Positions 51,501-59,006 are shown, counted from the first letter of the stretch. The stretch is DNA of 64,000 nt from Hippopus hippopus (GCA_946811185.2 OX328112.1:12053215-12117214); one strand, 5' to 3'. A program made the numbers and translations. Notes: generated by a model not told the origin, from the letters alone.

Positions 51501-52558
51501 CAGAAGAAAGCTCAAACATTTGTAGACATGGTAAAGAAGAGAGGGCTTTGGTCGGAGTTTGGGTTACTTTTGAATTATTCAAGGCTCTTGACTGCGGTTA
51601 TCAATTATTGCAAGTGTATGAAATTTGGCATTTCAATTCTGTGTCAGATCAGTTCTTTAAACATTATATGGACAATTTCTTGAAAATTAAGCAAGAAGCC
51701 AGTGGTTATCCAGGTTGGTGTCAATCAGACTCAGAAAAAGATCAGTTCGTTTGTGAATATGAGAAGGCGGAAGGTGTTCGTCTTGATCCAAGTTGTATTC
51801 AAAGAAATCCTGGGAGAAGATCATTTGCTAAGATTATGTTGAACTGCCTTTGGGAAAAATTAGCACAGCGTGAAAAAATGACCCAGACGGAATACATCAG
51901 TGAACCGTCTAAATATTTTGAATTAGTCACCAATCCCAATTTCATTGTAAAGCATGTAGAAATCTTTGACGAGGACTGTTCATTCATCTTGGTTAACTAT
52001 GAATCAAAGTTGGAGCATATTGACACCCACGCTACAGCCAATGTGGTAGTAGGATCTTACGTAACAGCTTATGCAAGATTGGAATTGTACAGCGTTCTTG
52101 AAAAGTTAAAAGATAGAGTTCTGTATTTCGATACAGATAGTTGTATGTACATTCACGACCCTGAATTATGGAATCCTTCTATTATTAACAGTCGACTAGG
52201 AAAATGGACTGATGAAGAACCTGATTGTAAAATTACTCAATTCAGAGGGCTTGGGCCTAAGAATTATGCTTACAAAATGAAAACAAAAGATGGAGAAGAG
52301 ATAAGCAAATGTAAAGTAAAGGGGATTACTCTGGATTACAATACAAAACAGGTGGTGAATTTTGATACATATTCGAAATGTGCTTTAGATCGCACAGTAG
52401 AAATCAAAATTCAGTATGATTGTAAAATTAAAAGACACAGAGATAGAACGGTTACCAGTGAACCACAAACAAAAACGTTTCGTTCTGTATACACCAAGAG
52501 AGTTATTGTAAATGGTACTGATACTGTACCCTATGGTTATAAAAGTTTGAGAAAATAA
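48569..52558 (+). CDS. polB: Family B DNA polymerase (protein-primed viral type) with OTU-like, zinc and Vsr-like regions; one in-frame TAG
   Basis: Replicative polymerase, 1329 codon positions. Order: acidic/KKKK repeats (14-54); a region with DQLC (221-224) and a later NHYD (329-332) that looks OTU-protease-like; Cys/His fingers (343-453); Exo I FFDFE (482-486), Exo II HNFKGYD (557-563), Exo III YCRSDVD (684-690). Then a Vsr/PD-(D/E)XK-like insert: E776, VDGF (784-787), YEFLGDLYHGC (795-805), WEHE (848-851). Codon 904 (51278-51280) is TAG. Motif A follows at once, with its Asp at codon 907. Motif B is K1088 with N1092 and motif C is YFDTDS (Asp 1188 and 1190). Both sides of the TAG are in one frame with no other lesion. 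The downstream open stretch has no plausible start before motif A, so a truncated product would keep the exonuclease and lose polymerisation. Confidence 0.92.
51278..51280 (+). other. In-frame TAG inside the polymerase gene
   Basis: Codon 904, three codons before the motif A aspartate. Possible explanations are a recent nonsense mutation, a base-call error, or regulated readthrough separating a nuclease-only from a full product. The context ATC TAG TAC is not a classic strong readthrough context, so mutation is the simplest reading. Confidence 0.9.
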
Positions 52559-52639
52559 TTTCATATCACATTGTTGTGTACCAATCAGTCAAAGTAAGTC
52601 GGGGAAAAAATATTACCCGCTGGTCAAAAAATAACAATC

Positions 52640-53296
52640 ATGTTGCCGATACCAATAGAACTACGTGAAAAAATTTATGGAGAATTTGTTCGACAGCATA
52701 CGCTTGATAAACAAACACAGCTTAACATTAAATTTTTCTGTGTGAAAATTTGGATCAAAAAAATGTTTAAATGGGTTGCAAAAGGAGAAAAGTCATACAA
52801 AGTGTATGCTATATTCAACTTTATTGCGATGATGGTGGACGATTCGGGGCTGGATCTCGTTCTCAAGACTTATTTAGCAGATAGCTGTATGAAAGACAAT
52901 GTTATTAGTAAACTGTTTAGATCCACAAGTCGATGGACATTTTTTATCATAGGAACAACAGAAGAAAGTTTTTTTAACGTTGTGAAAATGAAATCAGTTC
53001 TATTTGACTTTTACTTACGCTACAAAAAAGGATCTGTTCATGATTCCTACGGAGAAACAATGGAAACCATGTCAGGGTATATTCTATTTGATAGAGATGT
53101 TACAGAAGAAGTAGTGAATTCAGCTCTTTCAACAAAAGACGCTTATAGACATGTTGCTCCATTCATAGGACTACGAGATTTCGACGATATGGACAGTGAG
53201 TATACAATGTTTTTGGGGTATGACCAATTGCATAAAGACATTACGGAATATGAAAACAAATGTGAAACTCGTGGTATTTGCGAATTTGCACTATAA
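52640..53296 (+). CDS. 218-aa protein, unrecognised
   Basis: Starts at ATG 52640, 81 bp after the polymerase stop, same strand. Intact, mixed alpha/beta-looking, not basic overall, without transmembrane segment or Cys cluster. The first residues (LPIPIELREKIYGEF) faintly recall an F-box-like LPxEL start, but the rest does not help and I do not assign it. The middle contains WTFFIIGTTEESFFNVVKMK and YILFDRDVTEEVVNS. It could share a transcript with the polymerase or use its own start site. An AATAAA cluster lies about 280 bp downstream after the AT-rich repeats, and no histone-type stem-loop is present. Its place in the single-copy core suggests a conserved function for the element. Confidence 0.75.
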   Translation: MLPIPIELREKIYGEFVRQHTLDKQTQLNIKFFCVKIWIKKMFKWVAKGEKSYKVYAIFNFIAMMVDDSGLDLVLKTYLADSCMKDNVISKLFRSTSRWTFFIIGTTEESFFNVVKMKSVLFDFYLRYKKGSVHDSYGETMETMSGYILFDRDVTEEVVNSALSTKDAYRHVAPFIGLRDFDDMDSEYTMFLGYDQLHKDITEYENKCETRGICEFAL

Positions 53297-53309
53297 AAAT
53301 TTGTTATAT

Positions 53310-53570
53310 AATGTTTTGCGAATAATTCATTGTAAATAATTCGTTGCGAAAAAAATATTTCATTGTGATTAATTCATTGCGATTAATTCATTGTGAATAA
53401 TTCATTGTTAAGAAATTTTTTCAGTGTGATTTTTTTCATTGTTAAGAAAATGTTTTTATGCTGTATTGTAAAAATGTTTCCTTGTGATTTTTTCATTGTC
53501 AAGAAATTTTTTCATTGTCAAGAAATTTTTTTATGATGCATTGCAAAAAAATGTTTCAATGTTTAGTTCT
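53310..53570. repeat. AT-rich short-repeat block (TTCATTGTGAA-type), right
   Basis: Inverse of 45640-46045: TAATTCATTGYGAWTAATTC, TTTTTCATTGTCAAGAAATT and GCATTGCAAAAAAATGTTTC. It forms the 3' flank of the 218-aa gene. Confidence 0.85.
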
Positions 53571-53578
53571 GTTCAGTA

Positions 53579-53599
53579 AATAAAAGTTCAATAAATAAA
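53579..53599 (+). terminator. AATAAA cluster downstream of the 218-aa gene
   Basis: AATAAA at 53579-53584, 53590-53595 and 53594-53599, in the repeated word AATAAAAGTTCA. This is a conventional poly(A) signal, in contrast to the stem-loops of the arm genes. Confidence 0.65.
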
Positions 53600-53734
53600 A
53601 GTTCAAAAACAATAGAGTTCTTCATTCTGTTTTTCCCCAAAGACTTGTTCTGTCTACATTTTTCCATACAACGTCTCATAACTTTTTTGCTATATTAGCA
53701 TGAAACGTAGCATGGAAAAAATGTATGTGCTTTC

Positions 53735-53810
53735 TGCCAGGTCCGAGCTCTTTAAAAAATTTCAATCCTCCTTAAACGTATAAAGCCCCGCGTTATTTTC
53801 ATACAATCAC
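53735..53810 (+). promoter_or_regulatory. Second-type promoter for the 88-aa gene
   Basis: CCAGGTCCGAGCTCTTTAAA, TTTCAATCCTCC, CGTATAAAGCCCCGCGTTAT T (TATA-like at 53779-53786). Shared with the 220-aa gene promoter (46828-46925). It has no TGACGTCA. Confidence 0.7.
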
Positions 53811-53875
53811 CATTTCTTGATTCTCAGCTAACGATCACTTCGAAAGCAGTGTCAATATTCGGAAGCAATATCAAT

Positions 53876-54142
53876 ATGGAGGAGGTAAATCATCAACTAC
53901 GTGAGGCTCTCCAAGAGTATCTAAATGCCGGACAGCAGTTATTGCAACTAACCACTCATCTCGTAGGAGAGGAGGAACAAAACCAACTGCGACGTATAAC
54001 ACAACCATACAAAGATCTCGGTGAAAGATTAGTTCAGCTATTATTAAAGACAACACCGGATATCATTTTGGTTGATATCGAATTTGGGAGGAAGATTACA
54101 GCATGCCCCATTTGCCAAGCGAATTTCGGGTGCTGCCATTAG
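53876..54142 (+). CDS. 88-aa helical protein with C-terminal Cys cluster
   Basis: I start at ATG 53876. The frame is open nine codons further up, but only to a GTG, and the left-arm relic keeps this ATG. Residues 1-62 look helical and amphipathic (EVNHQLREALQEYLNAGQQL, EQNQLRRITQPYKDLGERLV), likely a coiled coil. The tail CPICQANFGCCH is a CxxC plus CCH cluster, a probable small zinc site. It is preceded by a second-type promoter and followed 38 bp after the stop by a histone-type stem-loop, so it mixes the two regulatory styles. Function unknown. The left counterpart (45112-45346) is a pseudogene. Confidence 0.7.
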   Translation: MEEVNHQLREALQEYLNAGQQLLQLTTHLVGEEEQNQLRRITQPYKDLGERLVQLLLKTTPDIILVDIEFGRKITACPICQANFGCCH

Positions 54143-54179
54143 AACTGGAAAAAAAACACAGCCTCCAAAAAAACAAAAC

Positions 54180-54195
54180 AGCCCTTTTCAGGGCT
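54180..54195 (+). terminator. Histone-type stem-loop after the 88-aa gene (best match)
   Basis: AGCCCTTTTCAGGGCT followed directly by ACCCA (54196-54200) and then TCTACCACGAAAGTTC. Stem length, TTTC loop, ACCCA and a purine-rich element about 11 nt later all match the metazoan histone mRNA 3' end; only the outermost pair differs (A-T for G-C). Confidence 0.88.
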
Positions 54196-54299
54196 ACCCA
54201 TCTACCACGAAAGTTCTATCTTTCTTCAAATTGTCAAAAAACTCAAAATTGTCAAAAAACTCAAAAGATTCACAATCAAAAAAAGTCATAGATTAGTTA

Positions 54300-54520
54300 A
54301 ACTCTAGTTTTTTCTAACCCAAAACAAGAAAATGTAACAAACCCACGGATTGGCCAACAATAAAACATTTAGTATTAGAAATAAAACGCTGATTCTGATT
54401 GGATAACATTAATTTGGAGCCAAAACAGCATGAAACGCCAACGCGGGAAAAACATAGGAGAAAATGACGTCATGGGTCAACTAGTTCAATCCGTCTGAAA
54501 AGTTATAAATCTCGGCGATT
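54300..54520 (+). promoter_or_regulatory. Promoter module (CCAAT-like, TGACGTCA, TATA) for the 104-aa gene
   Basis: GGATTGGCCAACAATAAAAC, GATTGGATAACATTAATTTG, CATGAAACGCCAACGCGGGA, TGACGTCA at 54465-54472 and TTATAAAT at 54503-54510. Nearly identical to 56215-56430. Confidence 0.82.
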
Positions 54521-54546
54521 TATTTTCCATACATTTCATTTTCACA

Positions 54547-54861
54547 ATGGCTACGATACCACCACTTCTTGGTACTTGGATGGATGCTGAGCGAAAGTTA
54601 ATAAGAGCAAGGAGGCAAATCGTCTTACTTAAACAACGCTTAGCTGGAGTGAGAAGACGATACGAGAGGGCTGAGCTTGCTAATAACAGGGTGTTCTGTT
54701 ATAACCTTCGGATGAAGGAACTCATTATTGAGGGCATGCTTGAGATGTATTTTCAGTATGTTATTTCAAAAACTGAGCAGGTGACCCGTCTTTTCCGTGC
54801 GCAAATCGCCGCTGAAAGGAGTGAGTCAGACAGCGAATCGACTGATGCTGATACTGAATAA
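54547..54861 (+). CDS. 104-aa basic helical protein with acidic Ser-rich tail
   Basis: ATG 37 bp after the TATA box. Residues about 12-50 are very basic and helical (AERKLIRARRQIVLLKQRLA, RRRYERAE), reminiscent of a basic-leucine-zipper or small coiled coil. The middle is hydrophobic (LIIEGMLEMYFQYVISK). The tail is SESDSESTDADTE, a casein-kinase-like acidic stretch. It is present only in the right arm. A histone-type stem-loop begins 30 bp after the stop (54892-54907). Family unknown; a DNA-binding or packaging role is speculation based on charge. Confidence 0.7.
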   Translation: MATIPPLLGTWMDAERKLIRARRQIVLLKQRLAGVRRRYERAELANNRVFCYNLRMKELIIEGMLEMYFQYVISKTEQVTRLFRAQIAAERSESDSESTDADTE

Positions 54862-54891
54862 ACATTTTCAAAAATCAGCTCTTCTCAAAAC

Positions 54892-54907
54892 AGCCCTTTT
54901 CAGGGCT
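54892..54907 (+). terminator. Histone-type stem-loop after the 104-aa gene
   Basis: AGCCCTTTTCAGGGCT followed by AACCATCTACCACGAAAGTT. Confidence 0.85.
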
Positions 54908-55029
54908 AACCATCTACCACGAAAGTTCTATCTTTCTTCAAATTGTCATTTCTTCAAATTGTCAAACTTCTTTCTTTTAGAAGAGTTACACTCCAAAGAC
55001 TCACACTCCAGAGAGTTACACTCCAAAGA

Positions 55030-55860
55030 GTAAAAACTCAGAAAAAAGACTAAGTCCAACTCAATGTCCAGACATTTAGAAAAGAAAATTCATTCATAGA
55101 TACAGAAAAAAAGTCTAAGTCCAACTCAATGTTCAGACATTTAGAAAGAGAAATCATCCATAATTGCAGAAAAAGACTAAGTCCAACTCAATGTCCAGAC
55201 AATTAGAAAGAAAATTCATTCATAGAATAAAAAAGCTAAGTCCAACCCAGTGCTCAGTCTTTTAGAGAAAAAATCATTCATAGAGATGTAAAAAACTAAG
55301 TTTAACTCAGTGCTCAGACATTTAGAAAGAAAAAAATCATACATAGGGTAAGAAAAAGACTAAGTCCAACTCAGTGATCAGACTTTTAGAAAGAAAATCA
55401 TTCGTAGGGTAAAAAAAGTCTAAGTTCAACTCAATGTTCAGACATTTAGAAAGAGAAAGCACTTAAAGGCCAAGTAATGGATAGAAGTAAAACAATAAAG
55501 CAATCCTAATAGCATATGGGTAAAAAAATCTAAGTCCAACTCAGTGCTCAGTCTTTTAGAGAAATCATTCATAATTGCAGAAAAAGACTAAGTCCAACTC
55601 AGTGATCAGACTTTTAGAAAGAAAATCATTCGTAGGGTAAAAAAAGTCTAAGTTCAACTCAATGTTCAGACATTTAGAAAGAGAAAGCACTTAAAGGCCA
55701 AGTAATGGATAGAAGTAAAACAATAAAGCAATCCTAATAGCATATGGGTAAAAAACTAAGTACAACTCAGTGCTCAGACATTTAGAAAGAAAAAAGTCTA
55801 AGTCCAACTCAATGGTCAGGCTTTTAGAAAGAGAAAAAATCATCCATAGGATGAAAAAAC
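55030..55860. repeat. Second tandem array, about 60-bp units (right arm only)
   Basis: Units CTAAGTCCAACTCARTGNTC AG, CATTTAGAAAG and ATCATTCATAG in inverse orientation to 42730-43740. Two long units with GCACTTAAAGGCCAAGTAAT GG are nearly identical (55442-55510, 55682-55750), which indicates recent duplication. Confidence 0.85.
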
Positions 55861-55877
55861 CTAAAAAGTGATCCATC

Positions 55878-55892
55878 ACACATATAAAACAC
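55878..55892 (+). promoter_or_regulatory. TATA-like box for the 46-aa micro-protein
   Basis: CACATATAAAACACC about 70 bp before the ATG at 55958; no TGACGTCA module. Confidence 0.5.
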
Positions 55893-55957
55893 CAAACTCT
55901 TGATTATTTTTTCTCATTCACCATTAACTTTCGTAAAACCTGAGTCAGTATCCCACA

Positions 55958-56098
55958 ATGTTTGGATTGACATTTTTTCTCTCATTGCTCTTCTGGTTAG
56001 AAGAAAGAGAACGTTTCAGATATATCAGGTATGAAATTGAGCATCTGATGCAAATGCTAAATAGAATGGAATCAATCGAAAGAAAGAGTGGAGGATAA
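55958..56098 (+). CDS. 46-aa single-pass membrane micro-protein
   Basis: A short ORF with its own TATA-like box and a stem-loop relic 24 bp after its stop. Residues 2-14 are hydrophobic (FGLTFFLSLLFWL), a short membrane anchor or uncleaved signal. The rest is charged and helical (EERERFRYIRYEIEHLMQML, NRMESIERKSGG). It lies in the right-arm-specific cassette between the tandem array and the 120-aa gene promoter. Small membrane proteins are common in DNA viruses, but the similarity here is of type only. Coding status is plausible, not proven. Confidence 0.5.
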   Translation: MFGLTFFLSLLFWLEERERFRYIRYEIEHLMQMLNRMESIERKSGG

Positions 56099-56121
56099 AA
56101 AAATGTATTCTGTACAAAAGC

Positions 56122-56137
56122 AACCCATTTCAGGGTT
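56122..56137 (+). terminator. Weakened histone-type stem-loop after the 46-aa ORF
   Basis: AACCCATTTCAGGGTT: five outer pairs form (A-T, A-T, C-G, C-G, C-G) and the inner T-A pair is replaced by A/A; the TTTC loop is kept. Followed by AGCTATCTTAAATAAAATAT. Confidence 0.6.
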
Positions 56138-56209
56138 AGCTATCTTAAATAAAATATCTTTCTTTTCATTTTTTGTCAGAAGACTCATAATCAAAAAAGT
56201 CATAGGATA

Positions 56210-56430
56210 GTCAAACTCTAGTTTTTTCTAACCCGAACAAGAAAATGTAACAAAACTATAGATTGGTCAACAGTAAAACATTTAGTATTAGAAAAACAAC
56301 GATGATTCTGATTGGATAACATTAATTTGGAGCCAAAACAGCATGAAACGCCAACGCGGGAAAAACATAGGAGAAAATGACGTCATGGGTCAACTAGTTC
56401 AATCCGTCTGAAAAGCTATAAAACCCAGCG
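56210..56430 (+). promoter_or_regulatory. Promoter module (TGACGTCA, TATA) for the 120-aa gene
   Basis: GATTGGTCAACAGTAAAACA, GATTGGATAACATTAATTTG, CATGAAACGCCAACGCGGGA, TGACGTCA at 56378-56385, CTATAAA at 56416-56422. The ATG follows 42 bp later. Confidence 0.85.
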
Positions 56431-56464
56431 TTATTTCCCGCACATTGTTCATTTTAATTTCACG

Positions 56465-56827
56465 ATGGAAGAGCTAAGAAAGACGGTGGAAGAGCTAAGA
56501 AAGACGGTGGAAGAGCTAAGAAAGACGATGGGAAAGGCAGATCGACAGTTAGAAAAGCTTGAAGCTGAGACAGCGAGGAGACAGAGACATCCTGTCTTCG
56601 AAGAGAAACTACTATTTACCGGGTGGGACTTTTGGGACTTTGCCCAATTACCACAAAGCAAGAAGGAGAAAAAGGAGTTTGTTGTGCCTTCTACTGAAGA
56701 TTGGAGCAGCGATAACGAGCCACCATTTTCGCTGAAGTACAACCTGAGTGCACAGCAGCTAAAAAGGCTAAAGAGACGGACGGATAGTAGCTACCCAGCC
56801 TGCGGAAAGGTTGGAGGTTGTGCTTAA
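56465..56827 (+). CDS. 120-aa protein: heptad coiled coil plus shared C-terminal domain
   Basis: Residues 1-21 are three tandem 7-residue units (EELRKTV), exact 21-bp DNA repeats, continuing into a coiled coil to about residue 40. Residues about 68-120 (KKEFVVPSTEDWSS to PACGKVGGCA) are nearly identical to the 78-aa protein of the left arm. One difference is SYPACG here against SCPACG there, which loses a Cys of the CxxC pair. The middle (LLFTGWDFWDFAQLPQ) is aromatic-rich and unique. The stop lies in a GGAGGTTGTG/CACAACCTCC dyad. Function unknown; oligomerisation through the heptads is likely. Confidence 0.75.
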   Translation: MEELRKTVEELRKTVEELRKTMGKADRQLEKLEAETARRQRHPVFEEKLLFTGWDFWDFAQLPQSKKEKKEFVVPSTEDWSSDNEPPFSLKYNLSAQQLKRLKRRTDSSYPACGKVGGCA

Positions 56828-56885
56828 AAACACAACCTCCAAACCAGTTCCTTTTTAGGACCACCCAACAGCCCTTTTCAGGGTT
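56812..56885 (+). terminator. Stop-codon dyad and two stem-loops after the 120-aa gene
   Basis: First, TTGGAGGTTGTG / CACAACCTCCAA around the stop codon. Then GTTCCTTTTTAGGACC (56847-56862) with one mismatch, followed by ACCCA (56863-56867). Then AGCCCTTTTCAGGGTT (56870-56885) with a G-T wobble pair, followed by AACCATC. Confidence 0.75.
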
Positions 56886-57450
56886 AACCATCTACCACGG
56901 AAGTTCTATCTTTCTTCAAATTGTCAGACGTAAGTTCTATCTTTTCTTCAAATTGTCATTTCTTCAAATTGTCAGACGAAAGTTCTACCTTCAAGCTGTT
57001 AGACGAAAGTTCTATCTTCAAGTTGTCATTTCTTCAAATTGTCACAGCTCTTTTCAGAGCTAACCCAACAGTCCTTTTCAGGACTAACCATCTACCACGA
57101 AAGATCTATCTTCAAGATGTCAGACGAAAGTTCTACCTTCAAGCTGTTAGACGAAAGTTCTATCTTCAAGTTGTCATTTCTTCAAATTGTCACAGCTCTT
57201 TTCAGAGCTAACCCAACAGTCCTTTTCAGGACTAACCATCTACCACGAAAGATCTATCTTCAAGATGTCAGACGAAAGTTCTATCTTCAAACTGTCAGAC
57301 GAAAGTTCTATCTTCAAGTTGTCATTTCTTCAAATTGTCACAGCTCTTTTCAGAGTTAACTCAACAGTCCTTTTCAGGACTAACCATTACCACGAAAGTT
57401 CTATCTTTCTTCAAAATTGTCATTTCTTCAAATTGTCAAACTTCTTTTAG
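56886..57450 (+). terminator. Array of histone-type stem-loops (right arm)
   Basis: Three 148-bp units. Each has an AGCTCT-stem loop (57046-57061, 57194-57209, 57342-57357) followed by AACCCA or AACTCA, and an AGTCCT-stem loop (57070-57085, 57218-57233, 57366-57381) followed by AACCAT. GAAAGTTC/GAAAGATC and CTTCAAATTGTC words lie between. The loop TTTC is invariant in all six. Inverse of 43795-44365. Confidence 0.82.
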
Positions 57451-57499
57451 AAGAGATGCACTCCAAAAGAGTTATACTTCAGAGAGTTATACTGCAAAG

Positions 57500-58100
57500 A
57501 GTAAAAAAAACTCAGAAAAAGACTAAGTCCAACTCAGTGATCAGACTTTTAGAAAGAAAATCATTCGTAGGGTAAAAAAAGTCTAAGTTCAACTCAATGT
57601 TGAGACATTTAGAAAGAGAAAGCACTTAAAGGCCAAGTAATGGATAGAAGTAAAACAATAAAGCAATCCTAATAGCATATGGGTAAAAAAACTAAGTCCA
57701 ACTCAGTGCTCAGTCTTTTAGAGAAATCATTCATAATTGCAGAAAAAGACTAAGTCCAACTCAGTGATCAGACTTTTAGAAAGAAAAAAGTCTAAGTCCA
57801 ACTCAATGGTCAGGCTTTTAGAAAGAGAAAAAATCATCCATAGGGTGAAAAAAACTAAGTACAACTCAATGATCAGGCTTTTAGAAAGAGAAAAAATCAT
57901 TCATAGGTTAAAAAAACTAAGTCCAACTCAGTGATCAGGCTTTTAGAAAGAAAATCATTCGTAGGGTAAAAAAAGTCTAAGTTAAACTCAATGTTCAGAC
58001 ATTTAGAAAGAGAAACCACTTAAAGGCCAAGTAATGGATAGAAGTAAAACAATAAAGCAATCCTAATAGCATATGAGTAGAAAAAAACTAAGTCCAACTC
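57500..58100. repeat. Outer subterminal tandem array, right
   Basis: Same units as 42730-43740, inverted. Shorter than the left array (about 0.6 vs 1.0 kb), so the arms differ by unit number. Confidence 0.85.
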
Positions 58101-58288
58101 AATGACCAGACCTGTCAGATCACTATAGAGCACTCAAAGATGTGTCATTTTTGGCCGGCCCCTTTGCCTTTAACTGCAGAAAAAATCCACTTGGGGAGGA
58201 GAGCCTAGCTAATATAAAAAATGCAAATTCTTTCAGGAGGGCAAACTAGGACAAATTTTTTTCAGGGGTGGTGATGTAGCCCACTCAG

Positions 58289-58343
58289 GGAGGAGAGCCT
58301 AGACAACTGCCCCTGGCCTGGGCAGTTGTCTAGGCTCTCCTCC
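58289..58343. repeat. Right terminal hairpin, perfect 24-bp stem
   Basis: Arms 58289-58312 and 58320-58343, loop CTGGCCT, nine bases from the right tip; exact inverse of the left hairpin. Confidence 0.95.
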
Positions 58344-58352
58344 TTTACTACT

Positions 58353-58358
58353 GCTATC
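58353..58358. repeat. 6-bp target site duplication, right (GCTATC)
   Basis: Matches 42479-42484. Directly follows the terminal ACTACT. Confidence 0.9.
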
Positions 58359-58514
58359 TACCCACTGACAAATTGACTAATTTGCTACTACTTACAGACA
58401 GACTGACAGACAGCGAACAGAGAAAGATAGAGAGGCATTGAGACAAAGTGTCAATATACAAACTTTCAAAAACCGAAATTATTTCATTGATTGTCTGCGA
58501 GGTTATATCAGCTT

Positions 58515-58745
58515 CACGAACCTCAACCCTTCACCACACAATCCCGAGGTTTTACGCCTTTTTAAAACTTTGTGAGAAAAGGAGAAAATGCTGGTAACCA
58601 GCATTTTCTCCTTTTCCCACAATGTTTTCTACCCTCCTAAAAGAAAATCTCTATTTTTCAGTCACGATTATATTGACGGTTACAATAGTTTTCAATTTTG
58701 CCAAGTGTAAAATGTTTTCTTTTGGTAAAGGGTTAATCTTTTAGG
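58515..58745. mobile_element. H1 hairpin MITE
   Basis: CCCTTCACCACACAATCCCG start; TGAGAAAAGGAGAAAATGCT and GGTAACCAGCATTTTCTCCT stem; TTTTGGTAAAGGGTTAA end. Confidence 0.85.
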
Positions 58746-58894
58746 AAAATATAACGGGTGTCAAGTGTTATCCGTGCTTAAATATTCAATGTTATTGAAC
58801 TAACTTGTGAATGGTGAAAAGGCTCGAATTCTAATATAAATATTGTATAAATTGATTCCTCATTATTGGAAATGTTACGTCCTGTCCTGCGCTT

Positions 58895-58973
58895 TCTGTC
58901 CTGTCTATGTTGTCTGCCTGTCGTGCTGTTTGCGAAACAGTCTTGTCTGTCTGGTCTGGTCTGGTCTGGTCTG

Positions 58974-59006
<33 letters not shown>

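Larger units (their letters stand above)
42485..58352. mobile_element. 15.87-kb PolB-encoding virus-like transposon (Polinton/adintovirus-like, no integrase or capsid seen)
   Basis: Seen directly: AGTAGTAAAGG at the left tip, its exact inverse CCTTTACTACT at the right, an exact 6-bp target duplication, kilobase-scale inverted terminal regions, and about ten ORFs including a family B DNA polymerase. Known: Polintons are 15-20 kb, with 6-bp duplications, 5'-AG tips and a protein-primed-type PolB, normally with an rve integrase, FtsK/HerA-type ATPase, adenovirus-type protease and jelly-roll capsid genes. None of those four is recognisable here. Either this copy belongs to a lineage using other proteins, or it is a derivative mobilised in trans. 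The near-intact polymerase and exact TSD suggest a young insertion, while the diverged TIRs argue the other way. Confidence 0.9.
53310..58352. repeat. Right inverted terminal region
   Basis: Outer to inner: tip hairpin, tandem array, stem-loop array, 120-aa gene, promoter, then an extra cassette (46-aa gene, second tandem array, 104-aa gene, second promoter), then the 88-aa gene, second-type promoter and AT-rich repeats. The extra 1.9 kb is bounded by two near-identical promoter blocks (54300-54500 and 56210-56410), so it probably arose by duplication through them. Confidence 0.8.

Noticed and set aside
52640..52690. F-box domain at the start of the 218-aa protein
   Set aside because: Only an LPxEL-like start is seen. 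The remaining F-box positions cannot be traced, so I left the protein unassigned.
53849..53875. Upstream start giving 97 residues for the 88-aa gene
   Set aside because: The first codon would be GTG, not a normal start in an animal host. The ATG at 53876 is also kept in the left-arm relic.
54178..54200. Bacterial-style intrinsic terminators
   Set aside because: The loop and flanking sequence match histone 3' ends, there is no required U-tract after the stem, and the promoters are RNA polymerase II-like.
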